Source: Plantibacter sp. ME-Dv--P-122b
GTDB taxonomy: Bacteria > Actinomycetota > Actinomycetes > Actinomycetales > Microbacteriaceae
Reading direction: 5' to 3'
DNA length: 64,000 nt
Assembly (NCBI RefSeq): GCF_030209375.1
Contig: NZ_JARVSC010000003.1
Span: 62,001-126,000, forward strand
Shown piece by piece: positions 1 to 8,562 of the stretch (position 1 is its first letter; each line of letters starts with the position of its first letter). The notes under the pieces are model-generated. The model was not told the origin of the DNA. It was given only the letters and a program-made list of their open reading frames with translations, and did no database searches. The translations under genes were made by a program, and so were the position numbers.

Positions 1-571
1 GGGCGACGACGCCCTGGAGCCGCAGGCTGTGGATCGGGATGCTCGAGACCTGCTGTCCCCTCGCCCGCTGGTCGGTGTGTGGGGCGGCGACCGGCCCCCG
101 GTCGCCACGCGCGGCCATCATCAGCTCGGCGGTGCGCACGGCGGTCCCGGAGGGCGAGTCCACCTTCGTGTCGCGGTGGGACTCGATGATCTCGATCGAG
201 TCGAAGAAGCGGGCCGCGACGGTCGCCAGACTCGTCGACAACACCGATCCCAGCGAGAAGTTCGGGATGATGACGACGCCCTGTTCCGGCAGCTCGGTGA
301 GCCGTCGGTCGAGTCGCTGGATCCGCTCGGCCGACCAACCGCTCGTCCCGACGAGCACGTTGATCCCCTGAGCGACGGCGTGGTCGACGATCCGCTGGCT
401 GACACCCGGGACCGTGACGTCGACGACCAGGTCCGCCGCGTCCATCTCGCTCAGCTCGCTCAAGGAACCGAGCGACGCGACCAGCTCGAAGTCGTCGAGC
501 GAACCGATGATGCTGGTGAACAGTCGGCCCATCTTGCCGCTCGCGCCGGCCAGCGCCACTCGTGTCGTCAT
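1..571 (-). CDS. dapB: 4-hydroxy-tetrahydrodipicolinate reductase, 3' part beyond window
   Basis: DapB reduces hydroxy-tetrahydrodipicolinate with NAD(P)H in the diaminopimelate/lysine pathway, in the cytoplasm. The 190 visible codons open with a Rossmann glycine motif (VALAGASGKMG) and contain the family signature KVDSPSGTA downstream of an ESH motif, which carries the substrate-binding lysine. The C-terminal part is cut off by the window edge. The ATG at 571 is preceded by a TANNNT box (TAAGCT on the minus strand, 578-583) with a 6-nt gap, so the transcript is probably leaderless. It is the last member seen of the chain rpsO-pnp-M16-dapB. Identification is firm. Confidence 0.93.
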   Translation of the reverse strand, partial: MTTRVALAGASGKMGRLFTSIIGSLDDFELVASLGSLSELSEMDAADLVVDVTVPGVSQRIVDHAVAQGINVLVGTSGWSAERIQRLDRRLTELPEQGVVIIPNFSLGSVLSTSLATVAARFFDSIEIIESHRDTKVDSPSGTAVRTAELMMAARGDRGPVAAPHTDQRARGQQVSSIPIHSLRLQGVVA

Positions 572-644
572 GTCCTCAGCTTACGTGCTGCCCGTGCGCG
601 CCGTCCTCGGGCGGAGGCCTGCCGACCTGCTCCCCCGCCGCCGA

Positions 645-1247
645 CTAGACGATGTGCGGCTCGGGAAGACCCGTGCGGAGTTCCATGGGGAGGTGCGCGA
701 GGTCGTTGTGGGTGATGAGGCTCCACGGACGCCCGGCGCGCTGGTGCAGCACCGTCAGTCCGCCGTTGGCCTGGTTGATGCTCACCCAGCGCCATGCAGG
801 CGACTGGAGCGCCTCGCGGACGAGCCACCCGATGACGAAGTTGTGCGTGATGAGCAGTTCGTGATGGTCACCGCGCTTCGGCGAGAGGAACTCGGCGGCG
901 GCGTCGGCCATCTGCGCTTCGCCCGCCTCGATCTCCGCCTCGGTGATCGAGCCGAAGAAGGGGTCGAACGCCGACGGCGTCTCCGGTGTGCGACCGCTCG
1001 GGACGCAGTCGAAGAGCAGTGACGACGGTTCCGGTGTGACGGCCGGCATCCGCTCGGCGATGATCTGGGCGGTCTCCGCGGCACGCTGCAACGGCGAGTG
1101 CCACGCCGCGGTCATCGGGACACCACCGAGGCGCTCCGCGAGCAACTGTGCCTGACGCCGACCGCGTGCCGACAGTGGTCCGTCGGGTAAGCCGTGCTCG
1201 GCGTGCTGCTGCTCGCCGTGTCTGACGAGATATAGGTAATGGGACAT
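645..1247 (-). CDS. Histidine phosphatase family protein (phosphoglycerate mutase-like)
   Basis: A 200-residue cytoplasmic protein of the histidine phosphatase superfamily. It begins with YLVRHGE, the RHG motif whose histidine (residue 10) is the phosphorylated nucleophile; a second arginine sits in the SPLQRAAETA motif. The length fits the broad-specificity phosphatase branch rather than true glycolytic phosphoglycerate mutase (about 250 residues). The start codon lies directly against the stop codon of the upstream M16 peptidase gene, so the two are probably co-transcribed. The substrate cannot be read from the sequence. Confidence 0.85.
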   Translation of the reverse strand: MSHYLYLVRHGEQQHAEHGLPDGPLSARGRRQAQLLAERLGGVPMTAAWHSPLQRAAETAQIIAERMPAVTPEPSSLLFDCVPSGRTPETPSAFDPFFGSITEAEIEAGEAQMADAAAEFLSPKRGDHHELLITHNFVIGWLVREALQSPAWRWVSINQANGGLTVLHQRAGRPWSLITHNDLAHLPMELRTGLPEPHIV

Positions 1248-2615
1248 TCAACGCACCCCCGCGATGATCGGAGCGAAGGTGTCCTCGTCGACGGCTCCGA
1301 CCGCCGACACCGTGATGGGCTGCGCGGCGAGATGCTGCGCGAGCTGCTGGACGTCGTCGTGACCGACGGACTGCAGGCGACGGATGCTCTCGTCGAGGTC
1401 GATGAACTCGCCGAGGGTCAGCTCCGCCCGACCGAGGCGGCTCATGCGCGAGTCCGAATCCTCCAGGGCCAGCGCCGAGGCGCCGCTCAGCTGCCCGAGC
1501 GCGCGCGACAACTCCTCGTCCGTCACGCCGTGCTCGGCGAGCCGGTGGAGTTCGGCGAGCATGAGTTCGGCGACGGTCGCCGCCTTCGCCGTGGAGCAGG
1601 CGGCAGCGAGGCCGAAGACGCCGGCATCCGAGTAGCTGCCGGCGAACGAGTACACCGAGTAGGCGAGCCCGCGCCGTTCCCGGATCTCTTGGAACAGGCG
1701 GCTGGACATGCCGCCGCCGAGGATGGAGTTGAGCATGCTCATGGCGAATCGACGCTCATCGCCCGCGATGAGGCCCGCTCCGCCGATCTGCAGGTGGACC
1801 TGCTCGGTGGGCCGGTGCACGACCGAGAGCGGCGAGCCGCCGACGATGGCAGCAGGCGCGAGTGTCCGACGCGCGACCGGTGCGGCGACCGCGTCCGCCG
1901 GCCAGCCCGCATGCACGAGCGCCTCGGACACCTGTGCGACGAGCGCGTCGTGGTCGACGGCGCCGGCCGCCGTCACGATGACGTCGTTCGCGCGGTAGTT
2001 GGCCCGATAGTGTGCTACGACGGCGTCCCGGCCCACTTCGATGATCGACTGCGGGTGACCGCCGATGGGACGCCCGAGCGGGTGCTCCCCCAACACGCGC
2101 TCGAAGAACCGTTCGTTGGCGACGTCTCCCGGATCGTCGTCCATCATCGCGAGCTCCTCGAGGATGACGCCGCGTTCGTTCTCGAACTCCTCCGGGTCGA
2201 GCAGCGAGGAGGTAAGCATGTCGGTGATGACGTCCACAGCCATCGGCAGGTCGCGATCGCGCACCTTGGCGTAGTAGCAGGTGTGCTCCTTGGCCGTGAG
2301 CGCGTTGTGCTCGCCGCCGACCGCATCGAAGGCGACCGCGATGTCGAGGGCGGAACGCGACGGCGTGCCCTTGAACAGGAGGTGCTCCAAGAAGTGCGTC
2401 GAGCCGAAGGTCGCCGGTCGATCGGCAGTCGCCGGTTGTTCGTCGCGGGAGCCGACGGCCACCCAGTAGCCGATCGTGGCGCTGCGGCTGCCCGGCATGT
2501 GTTCGCTCAGGATGCGCAGCCCGTTGGGCAGGACCGTCCGTCGGACGAGCGCGTCCCCGGATGCGGTGAACGCGAGCTCGGGACGAGTGAGCGGAAAGTC
2601 GACGGCGGCGTTCAT
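1248..2615 (-). CDS. M16 family zinc metallopeptidase (PepR-type)
   Basis: A single-module M16B (pitrilysin/MPP-like) peptidase of about 455 residues, the usual length. The inverted zinc motif HxxEH is seen as HFLEH (residues 74-78), with the downstream glutamates in NERGVILEEL. The same family sits beside pnp in many actinobacteria (pepR in Mycobacterium) and M16 proteins degrade short peptides. The ATG at 2615 is preferred over one 12 nt upstream: TATGGT (minus strand, 2623-2628) lies 7 nt before it, matching a leaderless -10 box, and the upstream ATG falls inside that box. The histidine phosphatase gene follows with no gap. Confidence 0.9.
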   Translation of the reverse strand: MNAAVDFPLTRPELAFTASGDALVRRTVLPNGLRILSEHMPGSRSATIGYWVAVGSRDEQPATADRPATFGSTHFLEHLLFKGTPSRSALDIAVAFDAVGGEHNALTAKEHTCYYAKVRDRDLPMAVDVITDMLTSSLLDPEEFENERGVILEELAMMDDDPGDVANERFFERVLGEHPLGRPIGGHPQSIIEVGRDAVVAHYRANYRANDVIVTAAGAVDHDALVAQVSEALVHAGWPADAVAAPVARRTLAPAAIVGGSPLSVVHRPTEQVHLQIGGAGLIAGDERRFAMSMLNSILGGGMSSRLFQEIRERRGLAYSVYSFAGSYSDAGVFGLAAACSTAKAATVAELMLAELHRLAEHGVTDEELSRALGQLSGASALALEDSDSRMSRLGRAELTLGEFIDLDESIRRLQSVGHDDVQQLAQHLAAQPITVSAVGAVDEDTFAPIIAGVR

Positions 2616-2685
2616 CACCCCAACCATACGTCAGGTTCTCGGGCGTCGCGCGCGAGCGTCGGTGCGCAGGCGCACGCCGGTCGAC

Positions 2686-3765
2686 TCAGCGCAAGCGACC
2701 GGAGACGCGGTCGAGCTCGAGGATCTGCCCGCGGCTCAGCCGCACGTCGGCCGCCGCGATGAGCGAGTCGACGTGAGCCGGCTGGGACGCGCTCGCGATC
2801 GGCGCGACGACGCCGGGACGGGACATGGCCCAGGCGAGCGCGGCCGAGGCCACCGTGCAGCGGTTCTCCTCCGCGATCTCGTCGAGGACGTGCAGGACCC
2901 GCAGCCCACGGCGGTGCAGGTGGGTCGCGGCGCGACTGCCGCGGGTGCTCGGGTCGAGGTCGGAGCGGGTGCGGTAGCGGCCGGTCAGGAACCCGTTCGC
3001 GAGGGCGAAGTAGGGCAGGACGCCGAGGTGCTGGGCCGTCGCGACGAGCGCGAGGGTGCTCTCGTAGGGCTCCCGGTGCATGAGGCTGTAGTGCGTCTCG
3101 AGCGCGACGAACTGGGTGAAGCCGCTCGCCGAGAGGATCCGTGCCTCCATGAGCCGTTCGGGGGTCGTGTTCGAGGTGCCGAGGTAGCGGACCTTGCCGG
3201 TCTCGATCAACCAGTCGACCGTCCCGAGGCTGTCGGCCAACGGGATGCTCGGGTCGTCGTCGTGGAAGGACAGCAGGTCGATGTGGTCGGTCTGCAACCG
3301 TTCGAGCGCCGCCTCGACCGCACGGATGATGCTCACCGAGCCGAGACCCGGGTAGTCGGGGTGCCGGCCGATCTTCGTCGCGACGACCATGTCGTCCCGG
3401 TTGCGGCGCTTCCGCATCCAATTGCCGATGAGGATCTCGCTGCGTCCGCCCGCGTAGCTGTCGGCGGTGTCCACCATGTTGCCGCCGGAGTCGTGGAACC
3501 GGTCGAGGATGTCCGACGTCGTGTCGGGGTCGACGGTCCACCCGAACACGCTGCCACCGAGCACGACCGGGAAGACCGACAACTCCGAGTCGCCGATCGT
3601 GCGCCTCGGCGCCTCGGAGGGCTCGGGGTCCTGGACAGGCGTCGGGAAGGACGGGTGCGGGACGAGCTGCTCGGGACGACGACTCGCGTCGTCGTCGACG
3701 CCGTCCGCTGCTCCGCCGACCAGAGAACTGCCACGGGTGCTCGACGAGCGCCAGAGGTGTGGCAT
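2686..3765 (-). CDS. Aldo/keto reductase
   Basis: An NADPH-dependent oxidoreductase with the AKR TIM barrel. Visible tetrad elements are Asp and Tyr in TADSYAGG, Lys in VATKIG and a His in LLSFHDD; the segment GKVRYLGTSN is a typical AKR strand. The first 55 or so residues are low-complexity and resemble no part of the fold, so translation may start later. However, AGAGGGG stands about 6 nt before the ATG at 3765, so that start was kept. It follows the leucine operon on the same strand after 171 bp. The substrate is unknown. Confidence 0.82.
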   Translation of the reverse strand: MPHLWRSSSTRGSSLVGGAADGVDDDASRRPEQLVPHPSFPTPVQDPEPSEAPRRTIGDSELSVFPVVLGGSVFGWTVDPDTTSDILDRFHDSGGNMVDTADSYAGGRSEILIGNWMRKRRNRDDMVVATKIGRHPDYPGLGSVSIIRAVEAALERLQTDHIDLLSFHDDDPSIPLADSLGTVDWLIETGKVRYLGTSNTTPERLMEARILSASGFTQFVALETHYSLMHREPYESTLALVATAQHLGVLPYFALANGFLTGRYRTRSDLDPSTRGSRAATHLHRRGLRVLHVLDEIAEENRCTVASAALAWAMSRPGVVAPIASASQPAHVDSLIAAADVRLSRGQILELDRVSGRLR

Positions 3766-3936
3766 CCCCTGCCCCTCTCTCGGTCCGCCGACCGGTGACG
3801 CGCTGCACCGTCGGGATCCGTGCGTGGAGCGACGGGCCGGTGCTTGCTCACCAGGCTAGAGGAGACCGGCGACTTCGGCTGGACGACATCGCGACCGGGC
3901 GGCAACTGATTCGTAACGATTGCTGGAGTCGGCCGA

Positions 3937-4782
3937 TCACCTCGGATCGACGGACCCCCCGGCACGGGCGAGCACGAGTCGCGCGTGTCGCAGGAGCGGC
4001 TCGTCGACCATACGCCCCTCGTGCCGGAACACCCCGGAGGCACCCGCTGCGGCGTCGAGCAGCTCCCGCGCCGCGACCACCGATCGGGGATCCGGGCGGT
4101 AGGCGGCGCGAACGGTCGGGACCTGTCCCGGGTGGATGCACGCGGAGGCGATGCAGCCGACGGCGGCCGCGTCCGCCGCCTCGTCCGCGAGCCCGGCGAG
4201 ATCGTCGATGTCGAGATGGACCGCGTCGATCGCGGCCACCCCTGCGGCTCCCGCGGCGAGCAGCACCGAGGAGCGCGCCTGTCGGACGACGTCCCGGTAT
4301 CGCCCGTCGGCCCCTCGGCTGCTCATGCCGCCCAGGGAGGCGATGAGGTCTTCAGAGCCCCACATGAGCGCGATGACCGCAGGATGGGCGGCCAACGCGG
4401 GTGCCTGCACGACACCGGCAGCGGTCTCGCACAGCGCGATGATCCGGGCGTCCGGGATCGCGTCCACGAGCCGGTCGAGCGCCGCGGTCGTCTCCGTCTT
4501 CGCCAGCATCACCGTGCGATAGGCGGTGTCCGCGAGCGCCGCGACATCGTCGTCGAAGTCGACGGTCCCAGCCGGGTCGACCCGGACGACCGTGCGCGAG
4601 GGATCGAGCGGATGGTCGACGATCGCCCGGCGGGCGGCCGGTTTGTCGGCCGGGGCCACGGCGTCCTCGAGATCGAGGATGACGGCATCCGCGCGCTCGG
4701 CCGCTTTCGCGAAGCGGTCCGGACGGTCCGCCGGGACGAAGAGGATCGCCGGCCCCAGGTCGAACGCCGCGGCGCCGGTCAC
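3937..4782 (-). CDS. HpcH/HpaI (CitE-like) acyl-CoA lyase, probable HMG-CoA/citramalyl-CoA lyase
   Basis: A CitE-like lyase of 281 residues. It has the FVPADRPD phosphate-binding start, the ILDLEDAV metal-binding motif, ALCETAAGV, and WGSEDL near the active site. The start is GTG at 4782, which overlaps the maoC stop codon (GTGA); this fixes the start and implies translational coupling. Known: the gene in the same position in Mycobacterium tuberculosis (Rv2498c) cleaves beta-hydroxyacyl-CoAs, including HMG-CoA and citramalyl-CoA. Inferred: here it performs the last leucine step, giving acetyl-CoA and acetoacetate, in place of a classical HMG-CoA lyase, which is not seen in the window. Confidence 0.85.
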   Translation of the reverse strand: MTGAAAFDLGPAILFVPADRPDRFAKAAERADAVILDLEDAVAPADKPAARRAIVDHPLDPSRTVVRVDPAGTVDFDDDVAALADTAYRTVMLAKTETTAALDRLVDAIPDARIIALCETAAGVVQAPALAAHPAVIALMWGSEDLIASLGGMSSRGADGRYRDVVRQARSSVLLAAGAAGVAAIDAVHLDIDDLAGLADEAADAAAVGCIASACIHPGQVPTVRAAYRPDPRSVVAARELLDAAAGASGVFRHEGRMVDEPLLRHARLVLARAGGSVDPR

Positions 4783-5279
4783 GATGCACCCGAGCACTGG
4801 ACGAGCGTGCTCCTGGTCGCGGTCGCGACGACGACGCCGTCCTGGTTCCGGCCCGTGTGGAGCAGGGTGACGACACCCTCGCCCGGCCTCGACGACGACA
4901 ACCGTTTGGCCGTCACGAGCGTCTCGGCGTACAGCGTGTCGCCGTGGTGCATCGGGTTCGGGAAGGCGATGTCGGTGAAGCCCAGGTTCGCGACGATCGT
5001 CTGCTCGGTGAGCTGCGCGACCGACAGCCCCACGAGGGTCGAGAGGGTCAGCATCGAGTTCACGAGCCGTTCGCCGAAGGGCCCGGTCGCGGACCACGCG
5101 GCATCCACGTGCAGCGACTGCCCGTTCATCGTGAGGGTCGAGAACAGGACGTTGTCGGCTTCCGTGAGGGTGCGCCCGGGGCGATGGCGGTACGTCGCAC
5201 CCACCACGAACTCCTCGAAGTACAGGCCTCGCTGCTCGATCACGGGGCCGGACGACGTCTGGGACGAGTCGGTCATCAT
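4779..5279 (-). CDS. MaoC family dehydratase (probable methylglutaconyl-CoA hydratase)
   Basis: A hot-dog fold hydratase of 166 residues. It shows the MaoC signature around FPNPMHHGDTLYAET and the N-terminal EADNVLFSTLT segment, which aligns with the Asp/His hydratase site. An ATG one codon in (5276) has a better-spaced GAGG. The gene is 4 nt downstream of the acyl-CoA dehydrogenase and overlaps the lyase start. In the orthologous mycobacterial locus it is Rv2499c. Inference from position: it hydrates 3-methylglutaconyl-CoA, filling the step between carboxylase and lyase, and might also accept itaconyl/mesaconyl-CoA. Confidence 0.83.
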   Translation of the reverse strand: MMTDSSQTSSGPVIEQRGLYFEEFVVGATYRHRPGRTLTEADNVLFSTLTMNGQSLHVDAAWSATGPFGERLVNSMLTLSTLVGLSVAQLTEQTIVANLGFTDIAFPNPMHHGDTLYAETLVTAKRLSSSRPGEGVVTLLHTGRNQDGVVVATATRSTLVQCSGAS

Positions 5280-5283
5280 GACC

Positions 5284-6450
5284 TCACGACGCGAAGCCGA
5301 GTTCGCGGGCGATGATCATGAGCTGCACCTCGGTGGTGCCCTCACCGATCTCGAGGATCTTCGAGTCCCGGTAGTGCCGCGCCACCGGGTTCTCGTTGAG
5401 GAACCCGTAGCCGCCGAAGATCTGGGTCGCGTCACGGGCGTTGTCCATCGCAGCCTCCCCGGCGACCATCTTCGCGATGGAGGCCTCCATCTTGTAGGGC
5501 GCTCCCCGGAGCATGCGCGACGCGGCGTCGTAGTAGGCCTGCCTTGCGGTGTGGACCCGCGCCTGCATCTTCGCGATCCGGAAGGCGATCCACTGGTTGT
5601 CACCGATCGCCCGACCGAACACGACCCGCTCCTTGGCGTAGCGGATCGCCTCCTCGAGGCAGCCCTGGGCAGCTCCGACGGCGAGCGCGGCCACGGCGAT
5701 CCGTCCCCCGTCGAGCGCCGTGAGGAAGTTGGCGTACCCGCGCCCGCGTTCGCCGAGCAGGTTGCCCTCCGGTACGCGGACGTCCTCGAACCGCAGCGGG
5801 TGGGTGTCGGAGGTGTGCCACCCGACCTTGTCGTACGGTGGCAGCGCGGTGAAGCCCGGCGTCGGGACCGGTACGAGGATCGACGACAGCTCCTTCGTCA
5901 CCCGCCCGTCGGATCGGACCCGTTCCCCCGTGACCGCCGTCACCGTCACGAGCCGGGTGATCTCGCTCCCGGAGTTGGTGATGAACTGCTTCGTGCCGTT
6001 GATCACCCACTCGCCGTCGACGAGCTCGGCGGTGGTCTCCGTCGCGCCCGCGTCGCTGCCGGCTCGCGCCTCGGTGAGGCCGAACGCGGCGAGCGCCTGC
6101 CCGCTCGCGAGCTGCGGGATCCATTCCTCGCGCTGGGCGTCGGTGCCGTACAGGTAGATCGGCATGGCTCCGAGGCCGACGCCGGCCTCGAGGGTGACGC
6201 CGATGCTCTGGTCGACGCGTCCGAGCTGCTCGACGGCGAGGCAGAGCGCGAAGTAGTCCATCCCCCCACCGCCGAGTTCCTTCGGGAACGGCAGCCCGAA
6301 GAGTCCGAGCTCCCCCATCTGCGCGATGATGTCGTACGGCAGGCGGCGTTCGGTGTCGTACTGATAGGCGGCGGGCGCGACGACCTCGTCGGCGAACGCC
6401 TTGACCGTGTCGACGATCCGCTGGTGCTCGGGGCTGAGCTCGGTGTTCAT
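5284..6450 (-). CDS. Acyl-CoA dehydrogenase, short/branched-chain type (FadE19-like)
   Basis: A flavoprotein of 388 residues, the usual size, that oxidises acyl-CoA to the 2-enoyl-CoA and passes electrons to ETF. Motifs: FGLTEARAGSDA (FAD/substrate loop), GTKQFITN, and the C-terminal IGEGTTEVQ. The catalytic glutamate is E370 in GEGTTE, the position used by short- and medium-chain enzymes. Classical isovaleryl-CoA dehydrogenases have Gly or Ala there and use another glutamate. By context it should still act on isovaleryl-CoA or 2-methylbutyryl-CoA. The start overlaps the carboxylase alpha stop by 4 nt (ATGA). Confidence 0.88.
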   Translation of the reverse strand: MNTELSPEHQRIVDTVKAFADEVVAPAAYQYDTERRLPYDIIAQMGELGLFGLPFPKELGGGGMDYFALCLAVEQLGRVDQSIGVTLEAGVGLGAMPIYLYGTDAQREEWIPQLASGQALAAFGLTEARAGSDAGATETTAELVDGEWVINGTKQFITNSGSEITRLVTVTAVTGERVRSDGRVTKELSSILVPVPTPGFTALPPYDKVGWHTSDTHPLRFEDVRVPEGNLLGERGRGYANFLTALDGGRIAVAALAVGAAQGCLEEAIRYAKERVVFGRAIGDNQWIAFRIAKMQARVHTARQAYYDAASRMLRGAPYKMEASIAKMVAGEAAMDNARDATQIFGGYGFLNENPVARHYRDSKILEIGEGTTEVQLMIIARELGFAS

Positions 6451-8558
6451 GCTGATGCTCCGTTCGTGGGTGCTGCATCGGTTGGGGCTGCGTTCAGGTG
6501 GGCTGCGACGGGGTCTGCGGCGATCGTCGCGACCGACTGACGGGTGGCGACCGTGCCACCCGTGGCGACGTGGAGGGTGACCGTGCCGTCGGTCGTGGCG
6601 GTGAGGAGGTGCTCCATCTTCATCGCTTCGACGGTGACCAGCGGCTGACCGGCCGTGACGCTGTCGCCGCTCGTGACGTGCACGGCGGTGACGGTGCCGG
6701 GCATCGGCGTCCGCACCTCCGGATCGACCGCCCCGGCCGCGGTCGGATCCCCGCCGGCCGGGAGCGCCTCACGCGGGACCACCTCGACCACACTGATGGC
6801 ACCGTCGAGCGCGATCCATCGCTCGTCCCCCACGCGGACGGTCTCCAACGGGGTGCTGACACCGTCGTGCTCGAACCGCAGGGTGCCGTCCGACCGGCTG
6901 AGGACCGCGGCCCGGGCCGGTGCCGCGTCATCGACGGAAACGCTCGCGTCGTCGATCGACCCACGCACCTCGATGCGCACGATGCGTCCGTCCTCCAGAC
7001 GCAGATGCTGTCGCGTCGGTGCTGCCGCGCCGAGGCGCCACCCACCCGGATCCGACCACGGCGTCCCGAGTCCGGCGGTCCGCGCTGCGGCCTCGGATCG
7101 CCGGTCGTCCATTTCGGCGAGCGCCGCGGCGGTCAGGACGCGCTCGGACGTCGTGGCGGGCGGGCTGTCGTCGAGCAGGTCGGCGATGAGACCCGTATGG
7201 AGTCGTCCCGCGAGGACGTCCTCGTCGGAAAGGAGCCGTCGGAGGAAGCCGAGGTTCGTGCGGACGCCGAAGACCACCGTCGCCGCGAGCGCCGCGTCGA
7301 GTCGCCGGAGCGCGGTCTCGCGATCCTCGGCCCAGCACACGATCTTCGCGAGCATGGGGTCGTACCAGGGGCCGACGAACTGCCCGGCGACGATGCCGCC
7401 GTCGACACGGACCCCCGTGCCCTCCGGCAGTCGCACCCGCTCGAGCACCCCGGTCTGGGGCAGGAAGCCGCTCGACGGGTCCTCCGCGTACAGCCGTGCT
7501 TCCACCGCGTGACCACGCAGGACGACGTCGTCCTGCGTCATCGTCAGCGGTTCACCGGCGGCGACGCGCACCTGCCACTCCACGAAGTCGAGCCCCGTGA
7601 CGAGCTCGGTGACCGGATGCTCCACCTGCAGCCGCGTGTTCATCTCGAGGAAGGCGAACTCGTCCGGTCGGTCGTCGGCGACGAGGAACTCGACGGTCCC
7701 CACACCCCGGTAGCCGACGCTCCGGGCGACCGTGCAGGCCGCCTCGCCGAGTCGGGCCCGCTGCCGGTCGTCGATGAGTGGCGACGGGGACTCCTCCATC
7801 ACCTTCTGGTGCCGACGCTGGAGCGAGCATTCGCGCTCCCCCAGGTGCACGACTGCACCGTGGGCGTCCGCGAGCACCTGCACCTCGATGTGCCGGGGCC
7901 TCACGACGAACCGCTCGAGGAGGAGGGTGGCGTCGCCGAAGGCCGCCTCGGCCACCCGATGCGCGGAGGCGATGGCCGATGGGAGCTCCTCGGCGCGCTC
8001 CACCACCTGCATCCCCTTGCCGCCGCCACCGCCCGCCGGTTTGACGATGAGCGGGAAGCCGATGGCGACGCCCGCGCTGACGAGCGCTTCGTCGTCGAGC
8101 GAGGCGTCGGCGACACCCTCGATGATCGGGACACCTCGTGCCGCGACGTGGTCCTTCGCCCGGATCTTGTCGCCCATGAGGACCAGGGCGCGCTCGTCCG
8201 GGCCGATGAAGACGATCCCGGCAGCGGCGAGCGCCCTCGCGAGCGCGGGCTGTTCGGACAGGAAGCCGTACCCCGGGTGCACCGCCTCGGCCCCGGTCGA
8301 GACGGCGGCACGGACGACGGCGTCGACGTCGAGATAACTGTCCGAGGCCGGCGCGGGTCCGAGTCGGACGGCGCGGTCCGCGAGCCGGACGTGCGGGGCG
8401 TCGCGGTCAGCGTCACTGAAGACCGCGATGCTCTCGATGCTCATCGCCTTGAGCGTACGGATCACGCGACAGGCGATCTCGCCGCGGTTCGCGACGAGGA
8501 CGGAGCGGAAGGGACGGGCGCATGTCTGGCCCGGCCGGTTCGGTGTCTGGGTCGTCAT
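6447..8558 (-). CDS. accA1: Acyl-CoA carboxylase alpha subunit (biotin carboxylase + BCCP), MCC-type
   Basis: A 703-residue biotin-dependent carboxylase subunit. The N-terminal biotin carboxylase starts with VLVANRGEIACRV and includes GGGGGKGM (ATP grasp) and EMNTRLQVEHPVTE; an MCC-type linker follows, and the C-terminal carrier domain has EAMKMEH with the biotinylated Lys near residue 647. The last 25 residues are Ala/Thr-rich. It lies 4 nt after accD1 and overlaps the dehydrogenase gene. With AccD1 it carboxylates 3-methylcrotonyl-CoA in leucine breakdown. Assignment as MCC rather than propionyl-CoA carboxylase rests on the gene neighbours. Confidence 0.92.
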   Translation of the reverse strand: MTTQTPNRPGQTCARPFRSVLVANRGEIACRVIRTLKAMSIESIAVFSDADRDAPHVRLADRAVRLGPAPASDSYLDVDAVVRAAVSTGAEAVHPGYGFLSEQPALARALAAAGIVFIGPDERALVLMGDKIRAKDHVAARGVPIIEGVADASLDDEALVSAGVAIGFPLIVKPAGGGGGKGMQVVERAEELPSAIASAHRVAEAAFGDATLLLERFVVRPRHIEVQVLADAHGAVVHLGERECSLQRRHQKVMEESPSPLIDDRQRARLGEAACTVARSVGYRGVGTVEFLVADDRPDEFAFLEMNTRLQVEHPVTELVTGLDFVEWQVRVAAGEPLTMTQDDVVLRGHAVEARLYAEDPSSGFLPQTGVLERVRLPEGTGVRVDGGIVAGQFVGPWYDPMLAKIVCWAEDRETALRRLDAALAATVVFGVRTNLGFLRRLLSDEDVLAGRLHTGLIADLLDDSPPATTSERVLTAAALAEMDDRRSEAAARTAGLGTPWSDPGGWRLGAAAPTRQHLRLEDGRIVRIEVRGSIDDASVSVDDAAPARAAVLSRSDGTLRFEHDGVSTPLETVRVGDERWIALDGAISVVEVVPREALPAGGDPTAAGAVDPEVRTPMPGTVTAVHVTSGDSVTAGQPLVTVEAMKMEHLLTATTDGTVTLHVATGGTVATRQSVATIAADPVAAHLNAAPTDAAPTNGASA

Positions 8559-8562
8559 GCCG

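Noticed and set aside
1239-2762. A 507-codon plus-strand open frame across the M16 peptidase gene
   Set aside because: It is an Arg/Gly/Asp-rich shadow of the peptidase codons in a GC-rich sequence, with no recognisable domain.
3937-5097. Longer N-terminus for the CitE-like lyase
   Set aside because: Residues upstream of the GTG at 4782 are the maoC codons read in another frame; the GTGA overlap fixes the start.
3985-6540. An 851-codon plus-strand open frame across lyase, hydratase and dehydrogenase genes
   Set aside because: It runs antisense to three clear enzyme genes in an operon and has shadow composition.
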